Numbered from the stretch's first letter, positions 24,321 to 33,161 are shown. The stretch is DNA of 37,129 bases from Collinsella aerofaciens (GCF_901212495.1 NZ_CAAKNY010000040.1:1-37129), one strand, 5' to 3'. Numbers and translations are program-made. The notes: generated from the sequence alone by a model not told the origin.

Positions 24321-26681
24321 CTACACGCGGCGCTTGAGTTGCGCTCCGCCCTCGCCGGGCATCAGGCGGCGCGCGTCGTAGACCGAGTCGACGCTGCTGA
24401 TGGAAGCCAGCAGCGGATCCAGACCGCTCGCGTCAGAAATCTCGACCATAAAGCGCAGGGTTGCGATGCCCTCGCGGTTGGTCGAGGTGGCAGCCGAAAG
24501 GATGTTGCCGCCCGCATCGCCGATGGCGATGGTAACGTCCTTGAGCAGGCCCATGCGGTCCAGGCACTCGACCACGATCTCGACCTGGAAGAGGGTGTCG
24601 GCAGCGCCGTCCCACTCCACTTCGATCATGCGCTCAGGATGCTCCATAAGACCCTTGACGTTGGGGCAGTTGGCGCGATGTACCGAGACACCGCGGCCGC
24701 GCGTGATGAAGCCGACGATATCGTCGCCCGTCACCGGATTGCAGCAATGAGCCAGACGGACCAGCAGACCGCTGTTGCTCTCGCCCTTGACGATAATGCC
24801 GTTGCTGGCACTCTTGCCGCGCTTTTGCGGCTTGCGGTTGGAGCCGCGGGCAGGCTGCTTGACGACCTCGGCGATGGCTTCGGTCTTGGTGAGCTGCTCC
24901 TCGGGCTTGGGGTCCAAGATTTGCTCGACCTTGTTACCCACAGCGCGCGGGGCAACCTTGCCGGCGCCGACGGCGGCAAACAGGTCCTCGAGCTGCTTGT
25001 AGTTAAACTGCTCCGCCACGGCGTTGAGCGCACGCGTGGATCGCGGCGTAGAGATGCCATACCCGCGCTTGCGCAGGTCCTTGGCCAGTATATCGCGGCC
25101 GGCGGCAGCGTCATCGTCTTTGGTCGCGGCGGCAAAATAGCGGCGGATCTTTGACTTGGCCGAAGGGGTCTTAACGATCTTGAGCCAATCACGCGACGGC
25201 TTGGAACTCTTGTTGGTCAGGATCTCGACACGGTCGCCCGTCTTGATCTCGTGCGTGAGCGGGGCCACCGCACCGTTGATCTTAGCGCCGACGCAGTGGT
25301 TGCCCACCTCGGTGTGAACGGCGTAGGCAAAGTCGAGCGGCGTGGAGCCGGCACGAAGCGCCATGACCTCGCCCTTGGGCGTAAAGACGAAGATCTCTTG
25401 ATCGAAGAGGTCGACCTTCAGCGAGTGCAGGTATTCCTTGGCATCGGTGATCTCATCAGACGCAGCCCAATCGAGCGAATGTTTGAGCCAGTTAATCTGA
25501 TCGTCCAGACGCTGCGCATCATTGGTCTTGGAGGCAGACGATCCGCCCGACTTCTTATAGAGCCAGTGGGCGGCAATGCCGTACTCGGCCTGCTCATGCA
25601 TCTCGTAGGTTCGAATCTGAATCTCGAGCGGACGAGCCGTGGGGCCGATAACCGTCGTGTGGAGCGACTGGTAGTTATTGACCTTGGGCATGGCGATATA
25701 GTCTTTAAAGCGACCGGGCATGGGGTGCCACAGCGTATGCACCGCGCCGAGCGTGGAATAGCAATCGCGCACCGAATGCGTGATGACGCGCAGTGCCACC
25801 AGGTCGTAGATCTCGGAGAATTCCTTGCCCTTGCGCTTCATCTTTTGATAGATGGACCAATAGTGCTTGGAACGGCCATTAATCTGGAAGCCCTCCAGGC
25901 CAATGCGGTTGAGCTCGTCGGTGAGCGTCTTGATGGTCTCGGCCAGATAGCGCTCGCGAACCTCGCGCGACTCGGCTACCATGCGCGCGATGCGTTGGTA
26001 GGCATCGGGCTCCAGGTAGAAGAAGGACAGGTCCTCGAGCTCCCACTTAATGGAGCTCATGCCCAGACGGTCGGCCAGGGGCGCATACACGTCCATGGTC
26101 TCGCGGGCCTTAAACAGGCGACGGTCCTCGCGAAGGGCCGCCAGCGTACGCATGTTATGCAGGCGGTCGGCAAGTTTGACGATGATAACGCGGATGTCCT
26201 TGGACATGGCGAGAAACATCTTGCGCAGCGTAAGCGCCTGCTTCTCGTCCATGCTGTCGACTTCGATGTTGGTAAGCTTGGTCACGCCATCGACGAGCTC
26301 GGCCACCGTATCGCCAAACAGGCCGGCAACATCGGCAAGCGAGGTCTCGGTATCCTCAACGGTATCGTGCAGCAGCGCGGCGCACACCACGTCACAGTCC
26401 ATCTTGAGATCGGCCAAAATGATAGCCACCTCGACGGGATGGTTGATGTACATCTCACCCGAGCGCCGCTTTTGGTTGCAGTGCTTCTCGGCTGCAAAGC
26501 AATAGGCCTGCTCCACCTTGGAGAAGTCGTCCTCATTCATATATTTGAGGCACAGGCGCTCCAGCTTGTCGTAGCTGTCCGCCATAATCTCGGGCGGCAG
26601 CTCATCGGCATGCTTATAGTGCTCCATCTCCGAAAACGGCTGGAGGGTGGAATCATGGGCGGTACGGGCTGCGGCATCCAT
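24321..26681 (-). CDS. rel: bifunctional (p)ppGpp synthetase/hydrolase Rel
   Basis: The stringent-response enzyme that makes and degrades (p)ppGpp. The 786 residues are in family order. The HD hydrolase domain (about 45-200) has INHPVE and the intact LLHDTVEDT (His105, Asp106). The synthetase domain (about 240-375) has RFKD at 324-327 and LEIQIRT. TGS follows at about 405-470, then a zinc-finger-like LAHCCNPVTGDDIVG region and a C-terminal ACT domain. RFKD together with an intact HD site indicates a bifunctional enzyme, as in most Gram-positives. The start is the ATG at 26681, with AAGGGG 6 nt upstream, only 15 bp after the RecJ-RecQ gene, so the two are co-transcribed. Confidence 0.96.
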   Translation of the reverse strand: MDAAARTAHDSTLQPFSEMEHYKHADELPPEIMADSYDKLERLCLKYMNEDDFSKVEQAYCFAAEKHCNQKRRSGEMYINHPVEVAIILADLKMDCDVVCAALLHDTVEDTETSLADVAGLFGDTVAELVDGVTKLTNIEVDSMDEKQALTLRKMFLAMSKDIRVIIVKLADRLHNMRTLAALREDRRLFKARETMDVYAPLADRLGMSSIKWELEDLSFFYLEPDAYQRIARMVAESREVRERYLAETIKTLTDELNRIGLEGFQINGRSKHYWSIYQKMKRKGKEFSEIYDLVALRVITHSVRDCYSTLGAVHTLWHPMPGRFKDYIAMPKVNNYQSLHTTVIGPTARPLEIQIRTYEMHEQAEYGIAAHWLYKKSGGSSASKTNDAQRLDDQINWLKHSLDWAASDEITDAKEYLHSLKVDLFDQEIFVFTPKGEVMALRAGSTPLDFAYAVHTEVGNHCVGAKINGAVAPLTHEIKTGDRVEILTNKSSKPSRDWLKIVKTPSAKSKIRRYFAAATKDDDAAAGRDILAKDLRKRGYGISTPRSTRALNAVAEQFNYKQLEDLFAAVGAGKVAPRAVGNKVEQILDPKPEEQLTKTEAIAEVVKQPARGSNRKPQKRGKSASNGIIVKGESNSGLLVRLAHCCNPVTGDDIVGFITRGRGVSVHRANCPNVKGLMEHPERMIEVEWDGAADTLFQVEIVVECLDRMGLLKDVTIAIGDAGGNILSAATSTNREGIATLRFMVEISDASGLDPLLASISSVDSVYDARRLMPGEGGAQLKRRV

Positions 26682-26696
26682 CGAGGTCCCCTTCCC

Positions 26697-29600
26697 CTAG
26701 GCCCGTGGTACGATCGGGCGGTTAACTTTGGCTAGCATATCAGAAGCGCACGAATCGAGCGCCCAGCTCCGGAAAGCCGAGAACTCCATGCGCGAGCGCA
26801 GGCCCTCCAAATAGCGGATTGACCTGCTCAGTTGCACGCGGCCGGGGTTTTCGGCCATCGCGATGCGACGGGTGTCGTCAAACCCCGAAACGCGACAGAA
26901 ACCAAGCTCTTCGAAGATGCCCAGGCCGCTTTCCACCGAGCGCTCGTCGACCGGCGTGCGGGCATCGATGGCAAGGCACATCTGCGCGATGTCGATATCG
27001 CTCGCGCTAAACGAGTCGTCTCCGGTCTTGCCGCGGTTGGAGCGCCACATAGTCTGCAGCGCGCGATAGAGCGTGACGAGCTCGTCGCGCTCGGGCGCAT
27101 AGCAGTCGAGCAGGCGCTCGTTAATGCGAGCGTCACGCGACGAATAGAGCAGGTGAATCACGGCAGGTAGGCCGTCGCGACCGGCGCGTCCGCTCATCTG
27201 GTTGAACTCGATGGCGCCAAACGGCATATGGTAGAGCACGACATGACGGATATCGGGCAGGTTCACGCCCTCACCAAAGGCAGAGGTCGAAACGATGCAA
27301 CTGAGGCTTCCGTCACGAAACGCTTCCTCGACACGGCGACGATCGGAGCGTGCAAGCCCCGCGTTATAGAACGCGATGCGGGTCGCGCAATCGGGTACCC
27401 GCTTGCGCAGCGTCTTGGCAAGCGCCACGGACTGATCGCGCGAGTTGACGTAGATGACGGTCTTCTCCCCCGTCGCCACGATTGACACCAGGCGGTTCTC
27501 GCGGCTCGTAAGGTCTCGGTCATCCTCGAGCTGCAAGTTTTCGCGCACCGTCTCGTCGACCACCGTACGGGTAATCGGTAGCACGCGGGCGAGCTCGGCC
27601 ACAACCGGAGCCGTTGCGGTGGCAGTCGCCGCCAGAACGACCGGGTCGCCCAGAGTCTTGAGGATATCGGGCATGTCGAGATAGGCGCTGCGGTCGCCGC
27701 CCTTGGCAAGACCGGCATGATGCGCCTCATCAATAACGACAAACCCGATACGCCCCGAACGCGCAAAGCGGTCGCGGTGAATGGACAGGAACTCGGGCGT
27801 CGTGAGCACGATGCCGGTGCGGCCCGAAGCCAAGCCGGCAAACACGTCATCGCGCGCCGCCTCCACGGTCTCGCCGGTCAGCACGCCGACGCCAATGCCG
27901 AGCGCAGCCATCGTCGACGAGAGGTGATAGGCCTGGTCGGCAACGAGCGCACGCAGTGGATAGACAAAGATGCTCGCACGCCCGCGAAGGACCGCCTCGC
28001 ACGCGGCGTGCACATGGAAGATAAGAGACTTGCCGCGCCCCGTTCCCATAACGGCCAGAACGCTTTGGTGATCGGCCAGGGCGTCGAGTGCCTCGACCTG
28101 CGCGCGGTGCGGCTGGTTCGCTCCGATAAAACTGTGAATGAGCGAGCGTGTGAGCTCGGTATAGGAAAGCTGGGCGAGCGTTTGGCGCTTGTGGGACTCC
28201 AGACGAAGACCGGCGTCCGCAGGCTCCACGCCGCGACGAAGCTCACATGCCGGGTCGTCAACGCTGGGCGCCGTGGTATCGCGAACCAAGACATCCTTGA
28301 TCATGAGCTTGGGCTTTACGCGACCTTGCCAATGCTCGGCCACAGCCTCGAACACCAAGTCGACGGCGCTATCGCAATTGATGAGCCTATCGATCTGTGG
28401 CACGCGGAACATAATGGCCGGCACACTCGCGGCACCATCGGTCGCCACGAAGCGCATGTGCTCGCCGGTTTTGCCCACCACGGCGCGATCGCACATTGTC
28501 ACGCCCTCGGCCGCCAACAGCGGCACCTTGTTGCCCTGGCCAAACGGCTCAAGACGGGAGATCTGCTCGATGGTCTCAATATTCAGCTCGGAGAGGTCGA
28601 CGGTGGCAGCAACCTCGTCGGTGTCCTCAAAGTCCTCGGCGGGAAGCTCGGACAGCACGGCGGAAAGGCGGCGACGGAACTCGTCGAGCTTAGACGCCTC
28701 GATGGTCACTCCTACCGCACCCGCATGCCCGCCGCGACGAATCAGCAGATCGGAGCAGCGTTCTACGGCGTCGAACAGGTTGACTTTGCCCACCGAGCGA
28801 CCCGAACCGCGAGCGATACCGTCTTCGATCGAGAACAGCAGCGCCGGCACATGATAACGGTTGGTCAGGCGGCTCGCCACGATACCCTTGACGCCCTCGT
28901 GCCAGCCCTCGCCGCCCACGACGATCGCGCGTCCACCATCATAGGTCTCCTCGACCTTTGCCATGGCATCGCGCGTGAGTTCCGCCTCGATCTCGCGGCG
29001 CTGGCGGTTGATTTCCTCGAGCTCAGCCGCCAGCGCGCTTGCCTCGATAGGATCGCGGGCAAGCAGCAGGTCAAGTGCCAATTTTGGATCGGCCATGCGG
29101 CCAGCGGCGTTCAAACGGGGAATGAGCGAAAACGACAGGCCATCGGCCGTAATGCTAGAGAGGTCGGCCTTGGCGAGCGCGGCCAGCGCGATATAGCCGG
29201 AACGGGCCGTCACGCGCATCTGCTGGATGCCCTCGGCAACCAGTGCGCGATTCTCGGGCGTGAGCGGCATCATGTCGGACACGGTGCCCAGCGCCGCGAC
29301 CTCGATCAGCGAACGCCAATACGACGGCTTGCCCAAACGCTCACCCAAAACCTGCACCAGCTTGAGCGCCACGCCGGCACCGGCAAGCTCGCGCGAGGGA
29401 CCCCCGTCCTCGAGCTTGGGGTCGGTCAGAGGCACGCCCTGCGGCACCTGATCGGAGGGCTCGTGATGGTCCGTGACCACCAAATCGATCCCCAGGCTCT
29501 CCAGATAGGAAACCTCTTCCTTGGCGGCAATACCGTTATCGACGGTCACGATCAGGTTGGGTTGGGCGAGCTCGTTAACGCGGTCGAGCGCCGCACGCGA

Positions 29601-29984
29601 CAGGCCGTAGCCCTCGTCAAAGCGATGAGGAATAAACGGTGTGACATCGGCGCCAAACGTGCGCAGCGCCTCGGTCAACAGGCAGGTCGACGTAATGCCG
29701 TCAACGTCAAAATCGCCAAAGACCGCAATGCGCTCGTGGTTGCGAATAGCACGCTCGACGCGGTCGGCAACGACCGACATGCCCGGGATAATGAGTGGGT
29801 CGGCCCAGTCGCGATCGAGCGAAGGCGTCAAAAACAGCTGGCCTTCCTCGATGGATGTAATGCCGTGCGCAACCATAATGCGCGCCACCAGCCCGGGTAT
29901 GCCCAGGCCAGCCGAAAGCTCCTTTTCGAGCTCGGGGTTTTGCCGAGCGACCGCCCAGCGATGCGTCGTCTTAAGCGATGACAT
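26697..29984 (-). CDS. recJ: RecJ exonuclease fused to RecQ-like helicase
   Basis: A 1095-residue fusion. The N-terminal half (about 1-570) is RecJ. It has the DHH motifs FGDFDVDGI (91-95), TVDNG (148-151), TDHHEP (DHH 172-174), GTVSDMMPL and RLNAAGRM; the DHHA1 RRGGHAG; and an OB-like part. The C-terminal half (about 605-950) is a superfamily 2 helicase. It has Walker A MGTGRGKS (646-653), DEAH (752-755), the TATATA motif III and the RecQ-like QMSGRAGRDG (929-938). RecJ degrades single-stranded DNA 5' to 3', and RecQ unwinds duplex for it in RecF-pathway repair; here both are on one chain. I prefer the ATG at 29984, because the N-terminus then matches RecJ; a GTG at 30029 is possible. It is co-transcribed with rel. 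Confidence 0.9.
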   Translation of the reverse strand: MSSLKTTHRWAVARQNPELEKELSAGLGIPGLVARIMVAHGITSIEEGQLFLTPSLDRDWADPLIIPGMSVVADRVERAIRNHERIAVFGDFDVDGITSTCLLTEALRTFGADVTPFIPHRFDEGYGLSRAALDRVNELAQPNLIVTVDNGIAAKEEVSYLESLGIDLVVTDHHEPSDQVPQGVPLTDPKLEDGGPSRELAGAGVALKLVQVLGERLGKPSYWRSLIEVAALGTVSDMMPLTPENRALVAEGIQQMRVTARSGYIALAALAKADLSSITADGLSFSLIPRLNAAGRMADPKLALDLLLARDPIEASALAAELEEINRQRREIEAELTRDAMAKVEETYDGGRAIVVGGEGWHEGVKGIVASRLTNRYHVPALLFSIEDGIARGSGRSVGKVNLFDAVERCSDLLIRRGGHAGAVGVTIEASKLDEFRRRLSAVLSELPAEDFEDTDEVAATVDLSELNIETIEQISRLEPFGQGNKVPLLAAEGVTMCDRAVVGKTGEHMRFVATDGAASVPAIMFRVPQIDRLINCDSAVDLVFEAVAEHWQGRVKPKLMIKDVLVRDTTAPSVDDPACELRRGVEPADAGLRLESHKRQTLAQLSYTELTRSLIHSFIGANQPHRAQVEALDALADHQSVLAVMGTGRGKSLIFHVHAACEAVLRGRASIFVYPLRALVADQAYHLSSTMAALGIGVGVLTGETVEAARDDVFAGLASGRTGIVLTTPEFLSIHRDRFARSGRIGFVVIDEAHHAGLAKGGDRSAYLDMPDILKTLGDPVVLAATATATAPVVAELARVLPITRTVVDETVRENLQLEDDRDLTSRENRLVSIVATGEKTVIYVNSRDQSVALAKTLRKRVPDCATRIAFYNAGLARSDRRRVEEAFRDGSLSCIVSTSAFGEGVNLPDIRHVVLYHMPFGAIEFNQMSGRAGRDGLPAVIHLLYSSRDARINERLLDCYAPERDELVTLYRALQTMWRSNRGKTGDDSFSASDIDIAQMCLAIDARTPVDERSVESGLGIFEELGFCRVSGFDDTRRIAMAENPGRVQLSRSIRYLEGLRSRMEFSAFRSWALDSCASDMLAKVNRPIVPRA

Positions 29985-30036
29985 AGGCGCCCACCCCCGA
30001 TAGGGGCAGGTCGCCGCGATACCTCTCACGGTTCAT
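29971..30036 (-). CDS. possible 21-residue upstream ORF overlapping recJ
   Basis: An ATG at 30036 with AGAGGA 9 nt upstream opens a 21-codon frame, MNRERYRGDLPLSGVGAYVI followed by Ala and TAA. It overlaps the recJ ATG by 14 bp in another frame. The position suggests translational coupling; the peptide is not recognised. The Shine-Dalgarno sequence is better than that of the recJ start itself. Confidence 0.4.
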   Translation of the reverse strand: MNRERYRGDLPLSGVGAYVIA

Positions 30037-30079
30037 AGCGATGAGTCCTCTGTGTATGCCCGCTTCGGCAGGCAGATCT

Positions 30080-30098
30080 GTTGAACGAATTTATTATA
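30080..30098 (-). promoter_or_regulatory. probable -10 element of the recJ-rel promoter
   Basis: A perfect TATAAT on the minus strand at 30098-30093 lies about 110 bp before the recJ start and about 50 bp before the short upstream ORF. The -35 region 16-17 nt upstream is poor. No other good promoter was seen in 30037-30260, and nothing clear for the divergent plus-strand gene. Confidence 0.5.
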
Positions 30099-30260
30099 CC
30101 GTGCAGCGCGGACGCAAATCGCCTCGGCACGCCGCGGTTTCGGTAGACGATGCCGGTAATAGCCTCGAAATATTCGAGCGTTTCTGACGCGCGGACGCAT
30201 GCGAGCGTCTAGCATATCCATTCAAAACGGATTCACGAGCAAAGGGAGTCACAAGCGCAT

Positions 30261-31259
30261 ATGAAGCAATGGATTGGACTGGGCAAGTTTCTCGCGGGGC
30301 ACATGCAGATCATCGTTCCGATTTGCGTGGCGCTCGGCGTGCTCTTTCCCCAGCAGATCGGCGTTCTCAGGCCCATCGTTCCCGCCTTGTTTGCCTTTAT
30401 GACGTTTCAGGGCGCGCTGAGCAACACCTTTCACCAGGTGGCTGATGTGTTCCATCGCCCGCTGCACCTGTTCTTGGCGTTGCTCGTCTCGGCGGTGCTT
30501 ATCCCTATCGCAGCCTATGCCATGGGGTCGTTATTCTTCGGCTCCGATCCCAACCTGGTCTGCGGCATCGTGCTCGAGTACAGCGTACCCGTGGCAGTCA
30601 CTGCCTTTATGTGGATCAGCATGTTCGGCGGCAACGGCCCGCTCGCGCTCACCATCATCCTGACGTCCTCGGTCATCTCACCTGTGACGATTCCTCTTAC
30701 GCTCAAGCTCCTGCTGAGCGCCACCGTCTCGATCGACGTGCCGAGCATGATGCAGAATATGGCCTTTATGATCGCCATACCCGCCGTGCTCGGTATCGTC
30801 ATGAACGAACTCACGCGTGGCTGGGGCCACGAGAAACTCTCCCCCGCGCTCTCGCCCGCCTGCAAGTTCATGATGATGAGTGTCATCGCGTCCAACTCCA
30901 CCGCCATGAGCGAGTACGTGCTGCACATGAATGTTGAGCGCTTGGAAGTCGCCCTCTTTATCCTGGTGTTCGCCATCAGCGGCTTTATCATCGGCGTCCT
31001 GATCGCCCGGGCCCTGCACCTGCCGTATAGCGAGACGACCACCATGTGCTTTACCTGCGGTATGCGCAATATCTCTTCGGGCGCCGTCATCGCCACACAG
31101 TATTTTCCCGGCGAGGTCGTGTTCCCCGTCATGTGCGGAACGCTGTTTCAGCAAGTGCTGGCCTCGATTATCGGGCATCTCTTTGAGCGCCTAACCGGTG
31201 AGGAGCGCGCCAAACAGCGCCATCGTGTCGAGGCCGGCCGCGACACGATGGCACGCTAG
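30261..31259 (+). CDS. BASS-family (bile acid:sodium symporter-type) transporter
   Basis: A 332-residue membrane protein with about nine to ten hydrophobic segments. The segment TCGMRNISSGAVIATQYFP near residues 254-273 is the conserved GMRN-type motif of the bile acid:Na+ symporter family. EYSVPVAVTAFMW and ASNSTAMSEYV also fit the crossing helices. Bacterial members move bile acids or small organic acids such as pantoate and 2-keto acids with sodium; the substrate here cannot be told. The AGGGAG Shine-Dalgarno sequence is about 12 nt upstream, slightly far. It is a single plus-strand gene, divergent from recJ and convergent with the GalT-like gene, with only 30 bp between their ends and no obvious terminator. 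Confidence 0.85.
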   Translation: MKQWIGLGKFLAGHMQIIVPICVALGVLFPQQIGVLRPIVPALFAFMTFQGALSNTFHQVADVFHRPLHLFLALLVSAVLIPIAAYAMGSLFFGSDPNLVCGIVLEYSVPVAVTAFMWISMFGGNGPLALTIILTSSVISPVTIPLTLKLLLSATVSIDVPSMMQNMAFMIAIPAVLGIVMNELTRGWGHEKLSPALSPACKFMMMSVIASNSTAMSEYVLHMNVERLEVALFILVFAISGFIIGVLIARALHLPYSETTTMCFTCGMRNISSGAVIATQYFPGEVVFPVMCGTLFQQVLASIIGHLFERLTGEERAKQRHRVEAGRDTMAR

Positions 31260-31289
31260 ACCGTCCGCATGACGCGGGTGTTAGTCTTG

Positions 31290-32087
31290 CTATACGAGCG
31301 TTTCCAGACGCGCGCGTAGGAGCTCAGCATCGATATCGAGCGTGGTCTCGGCATTGACCTGGGCCAAACGATAGCCCACAAAGTAGGGCGATACCACCCA
31401 ACGTGGCAGAGCCTTGGCAATGGTCCGGCCGTCCATGTGGTAGAAGAACAAGTTGTACGACTCCGCGCGACCGCCGTGGTGCTCGTGCAGGATATAGCGC
31501 AGGGCCACCTGAATCGCATCGGCAAACAGGTCCACTTCGACTTGGTCGCGGGCATCATCGCTGGCGGCGATTCCCTGTGGAGCCGAGACGTTGACCTCAA
31601 AGAACCCCATGATCGGTTCGGCCGAGATAGTGATCGCGACCCTCCCCCGCCGCCAGACATCGATGCCTTCAAAGTTGGCTGAGGTCAGCGCCGCATAGCC
31701 GTCCTCCTGTTCCAAGCCCACAATCTGCATGTGTGGATGGACGAGGCTGCCGCCCGAAAGCGGGCCTTTATTCTTGTACATGAGCACACTGCGGTACTGT
31801 TGGGAATCGATCATCCGCTGCCAACAGCCCAGGGCAAACCGCATCACATGATGCAGCTCATCCGGTTCATAGGTCACCAGGTCGGCGTCGTGATTGGCCG
31901 ACTCGATCAACACGGTCTGACGGGTGGCCCGCAAGGTCTTGAACTTATTCTCGAGCCAGATGCAGTCACCATCGCGCTCGATGATGTTGGCAAGCCCCTC
32001 CGTGTCGCAAAAGGGGCACGCGATGCCGGGACGACGGTTGTCGTCGGGTTTACCGTTCGCCTGTTGAACGTCAAATACGAGCGCCAC
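31290..32087 (-). CDS. GalT/HIT-like protein, DUF4931 type
   Basis: A 265-residue protein with the HIT-like fold of galactose-1-phosphate uridylyltransferases. CPFCD near residues 24-28 is a probable metal-binding pair, and GGSLVHPHMQIVG contains the HPH motif, which in GalT carries the nucleotidylated histidine. A third region, RYILHEHHGG, supplies further histidines. It is shorter than true GalT and resembles the uncharacterised DUF4931 group, so the substrate is unknown. It starts with GTG at 32087, with GGAGG 8 nt upstream inside the end of cutC and only 3 bp between the genes. That spacing means strong translational coupling with cutC. Confidence 0.72.
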   Translation of the reverse strand: MALVFDVQQANGKPDDNRRPGIACPFCDTEGLANIIERDGDCIWLENKFKTLRATRQTVLIESANHDADLVTYEPDELHHVMRFALGCWQRMIDSQQYRSVLMYKNKGPLSGGSLVHPHMQIVGLEQEDGYAALTSANFEGIDVWRRGRVAITISAEPIMGFFEVNVSAPQGIAASDDARDQVEVDLFADAIQVALRYILHEHHGGRAESYNLFFYHMDGRTIAKALPRWVVSPYFVGYRLAQVNAETTLDIDAELLRARLETLV

Positions 32088-32090
32088 AGA

Positions 32091-32768
32091 CTACACCTCC
32101 AGCGGCACGATCTTGGTGCCGTGGAGCTCGGAGATGCCGAGCGCCGCCGCGACCGCGCCGCGATTTGCCGTAGTGATGCCGCCACCGGGAAGGATGGTCA
32201 AACGATCGCCCGCATACTCGATTAAACGAGCCAGGTGATCGAAATTATCCTCGATCGACGTACCCGCCGCGCCGCCATGCGTGAGGATGCGCGTAACGCC
32301 GCAGTCGGCAAGAGTATCAATCGCATCGAGCTGAGCCTCGGGCGAGAGCTGGTCAAATGCCATGTGGAAGGTGATGTCAAGGGGCTCGCGCTTGCACTCC
32401 TCGGTCGCGCAGCCCGTAGCCATAACGAGGGCGCCGAGAGTGAGCTCGTCGAGCGCCCAGCCGCCGGCACAGGGCTTGCAGCAGCCAAAGACCAGGCCGT
32501 CAACGCCGGCGCTCACAGCAAGGCCCAGGTCTATCTCCATCATGCGTAGCTCGTCCTGGTTGTAATGAAAGTCGCCACCACGCGGACGAATCATGCACAT
32601 CACTCGCGCGTCATGCTCGTGAGCATAGCTGACTGTAGCGCTAATAACGCCGGCGGACGGCGTGGTGCCACCGACGGCGAGGTTGTCACACAGCTCAATG
32701 CGCCTCGCACCGGCCTCGATGGCCGCCGGCACCCGCTCAAAGTTCTCGGCACAAAACTCGTACAGCAT
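32091..32768 (-). CDS. cutC: CutC family protein
   Basis: A 225-residue TIM-barrel protein of the CutC family. The start LYEFCAENFERVPAAIEAGARRIELCDNL, and the segments GGTTPSAG, MIRPRGGDFHY and ILTHGGAAGTS, are hallmarks. The usual HRAFD is HMAFD. The family was named for copper homeostasis in E. coli, but that role is disputed and the reaction is unknown. The start at ATG 32768 follows GGGGG by 7 nt; a longer frame to 32825 has no Shine-Dalgarno sequence. It is coupled to the GalT/HIT-like gene, which hints at a shared metabolic step and not at metal handling. Confidence 0.88.
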   Translation of the reverse strand: MLYEFCAENFERVPAAIEAGARRIELCDNLAVGGTTPSAGVISATVSYAHEHDARVMCMIRPRGGDFHYNQDELRMMEIDLGLAVSAGVDGLVFGCCKPCAGGWALDELTLGALVMATGCATEECKREPLDITFHMAFDQLSPEAQLDAIDTLADCGVTRILTHGGAAGTSIEDNFDHLARLIEYAGDRLTILPGGGITTANRGAVAAALGISELHGTKIVPLEV

Positions 32769-32827
32769 AGATAGACCCCCAAAGACAGCAGCTGTTTTCC
32801 GACGGGCATTGTCACACATCCCCATGA

Positions 32828-32894
32828 AGTTGCGGTGGAATAGGGACTGGTTTTGCCCCTGATGCCCTCTTTCAGTCCCTATTTCACCGCAACT
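32828..32894. repeat. 22-bp inverted repeat (GCGGTG-AATAGGGACTG type)
   Basis: The arms 32828-32849 and 32873-32894 pair at 21 of 22 positions around GTTGCGGTG-AATAGGGACTG with a 23-bp loop. It lies upstream of cutC in non-coding DNA. It is probably a repetitive extragenic palindrome and could fold in either strand's transcript. Confidence 0.75.
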
Positions 32895-32903
32895 GAAAAG
32901 GAA

Positions 32904-32959
32904 TAGTCGTTGGGGACGTTCTTAAACGACTAGTCATTCAAGAACGTCCCCAACGACTA
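32904..32959. repeat. 20-bp perfect inverted repeat (GTTGGGGACGTTCTT type)
   Basis: TAGTCGTTGGGGACGTTCTT at 32904-32923 pairs perfectly with 32940-32959. The 16-bp loop holds its own palindrome GACTAGTC. It sits 10 bp after the previous repeat. The GGGGAC core recurs in the repeats at 17809-17903 and, in short form, at 36742-36761. Confidence 0.8.
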
Positions 32960-33017
32960 CCCCCAACGACCACCTCTTGATAGCTGCCACAACGCCGATA
33001 TTTTGGCAACGACAGCG

Positions 33018-33056
33018 AAAGCCCGCCAAAGCGGGCAAGGTGCCTTGAAACAAGGC
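33018..33056 (-). terminator. terminator region of the liv operon
   Basis: On the minus strand two hairpins follow livF: GCCTTG-TTT-CAAGGC (33056-33042), then GCCCGC-TTTG-GCGGGC (33036-33021) running into TTTCGC. The second is a plausible intrinsic terminator with a short T-run. Between them and livF lies structured element copy B. Nothing else was seen in 32960-33017. Confidence 0.65.
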
Positions 33057-33072
33057 GGCATAGACCTTCTGG

Positions 33073-33158
33073 TCATGCCGCCGAAGTTGAAAGGCAGATT
33101 GCCGCTCTGGCGGGCTTGCAGCGTCGATCCGTTACGCGGTTTGGTAAAACCGCGTAAC
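33073..33158 (-). repeat. structured 3' element after livF (copy B)
   Basis: The partner of 24231-24317. On the minus strand the hairpin has a 12-bp stem (33158-33147 with 33142-33131) and the same TACC-type loop, then the conserved tail. Several stem base pairs differ from copy A on both sides, so pairing is preserved by compensatory change. It starts 3 bp after the livF stop, the same spacing as after rel. Confidence 0.75.
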
Positions 33159-33161
33159 TAG

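Noticed and set aside
27717..29981. A 754-codon plus-strand open frame antisense to the RecJ-RecQ gene
   Set aside because: A shadow of a high-GC gene; the minus-strand frame carries every RecJ and helicase motif.
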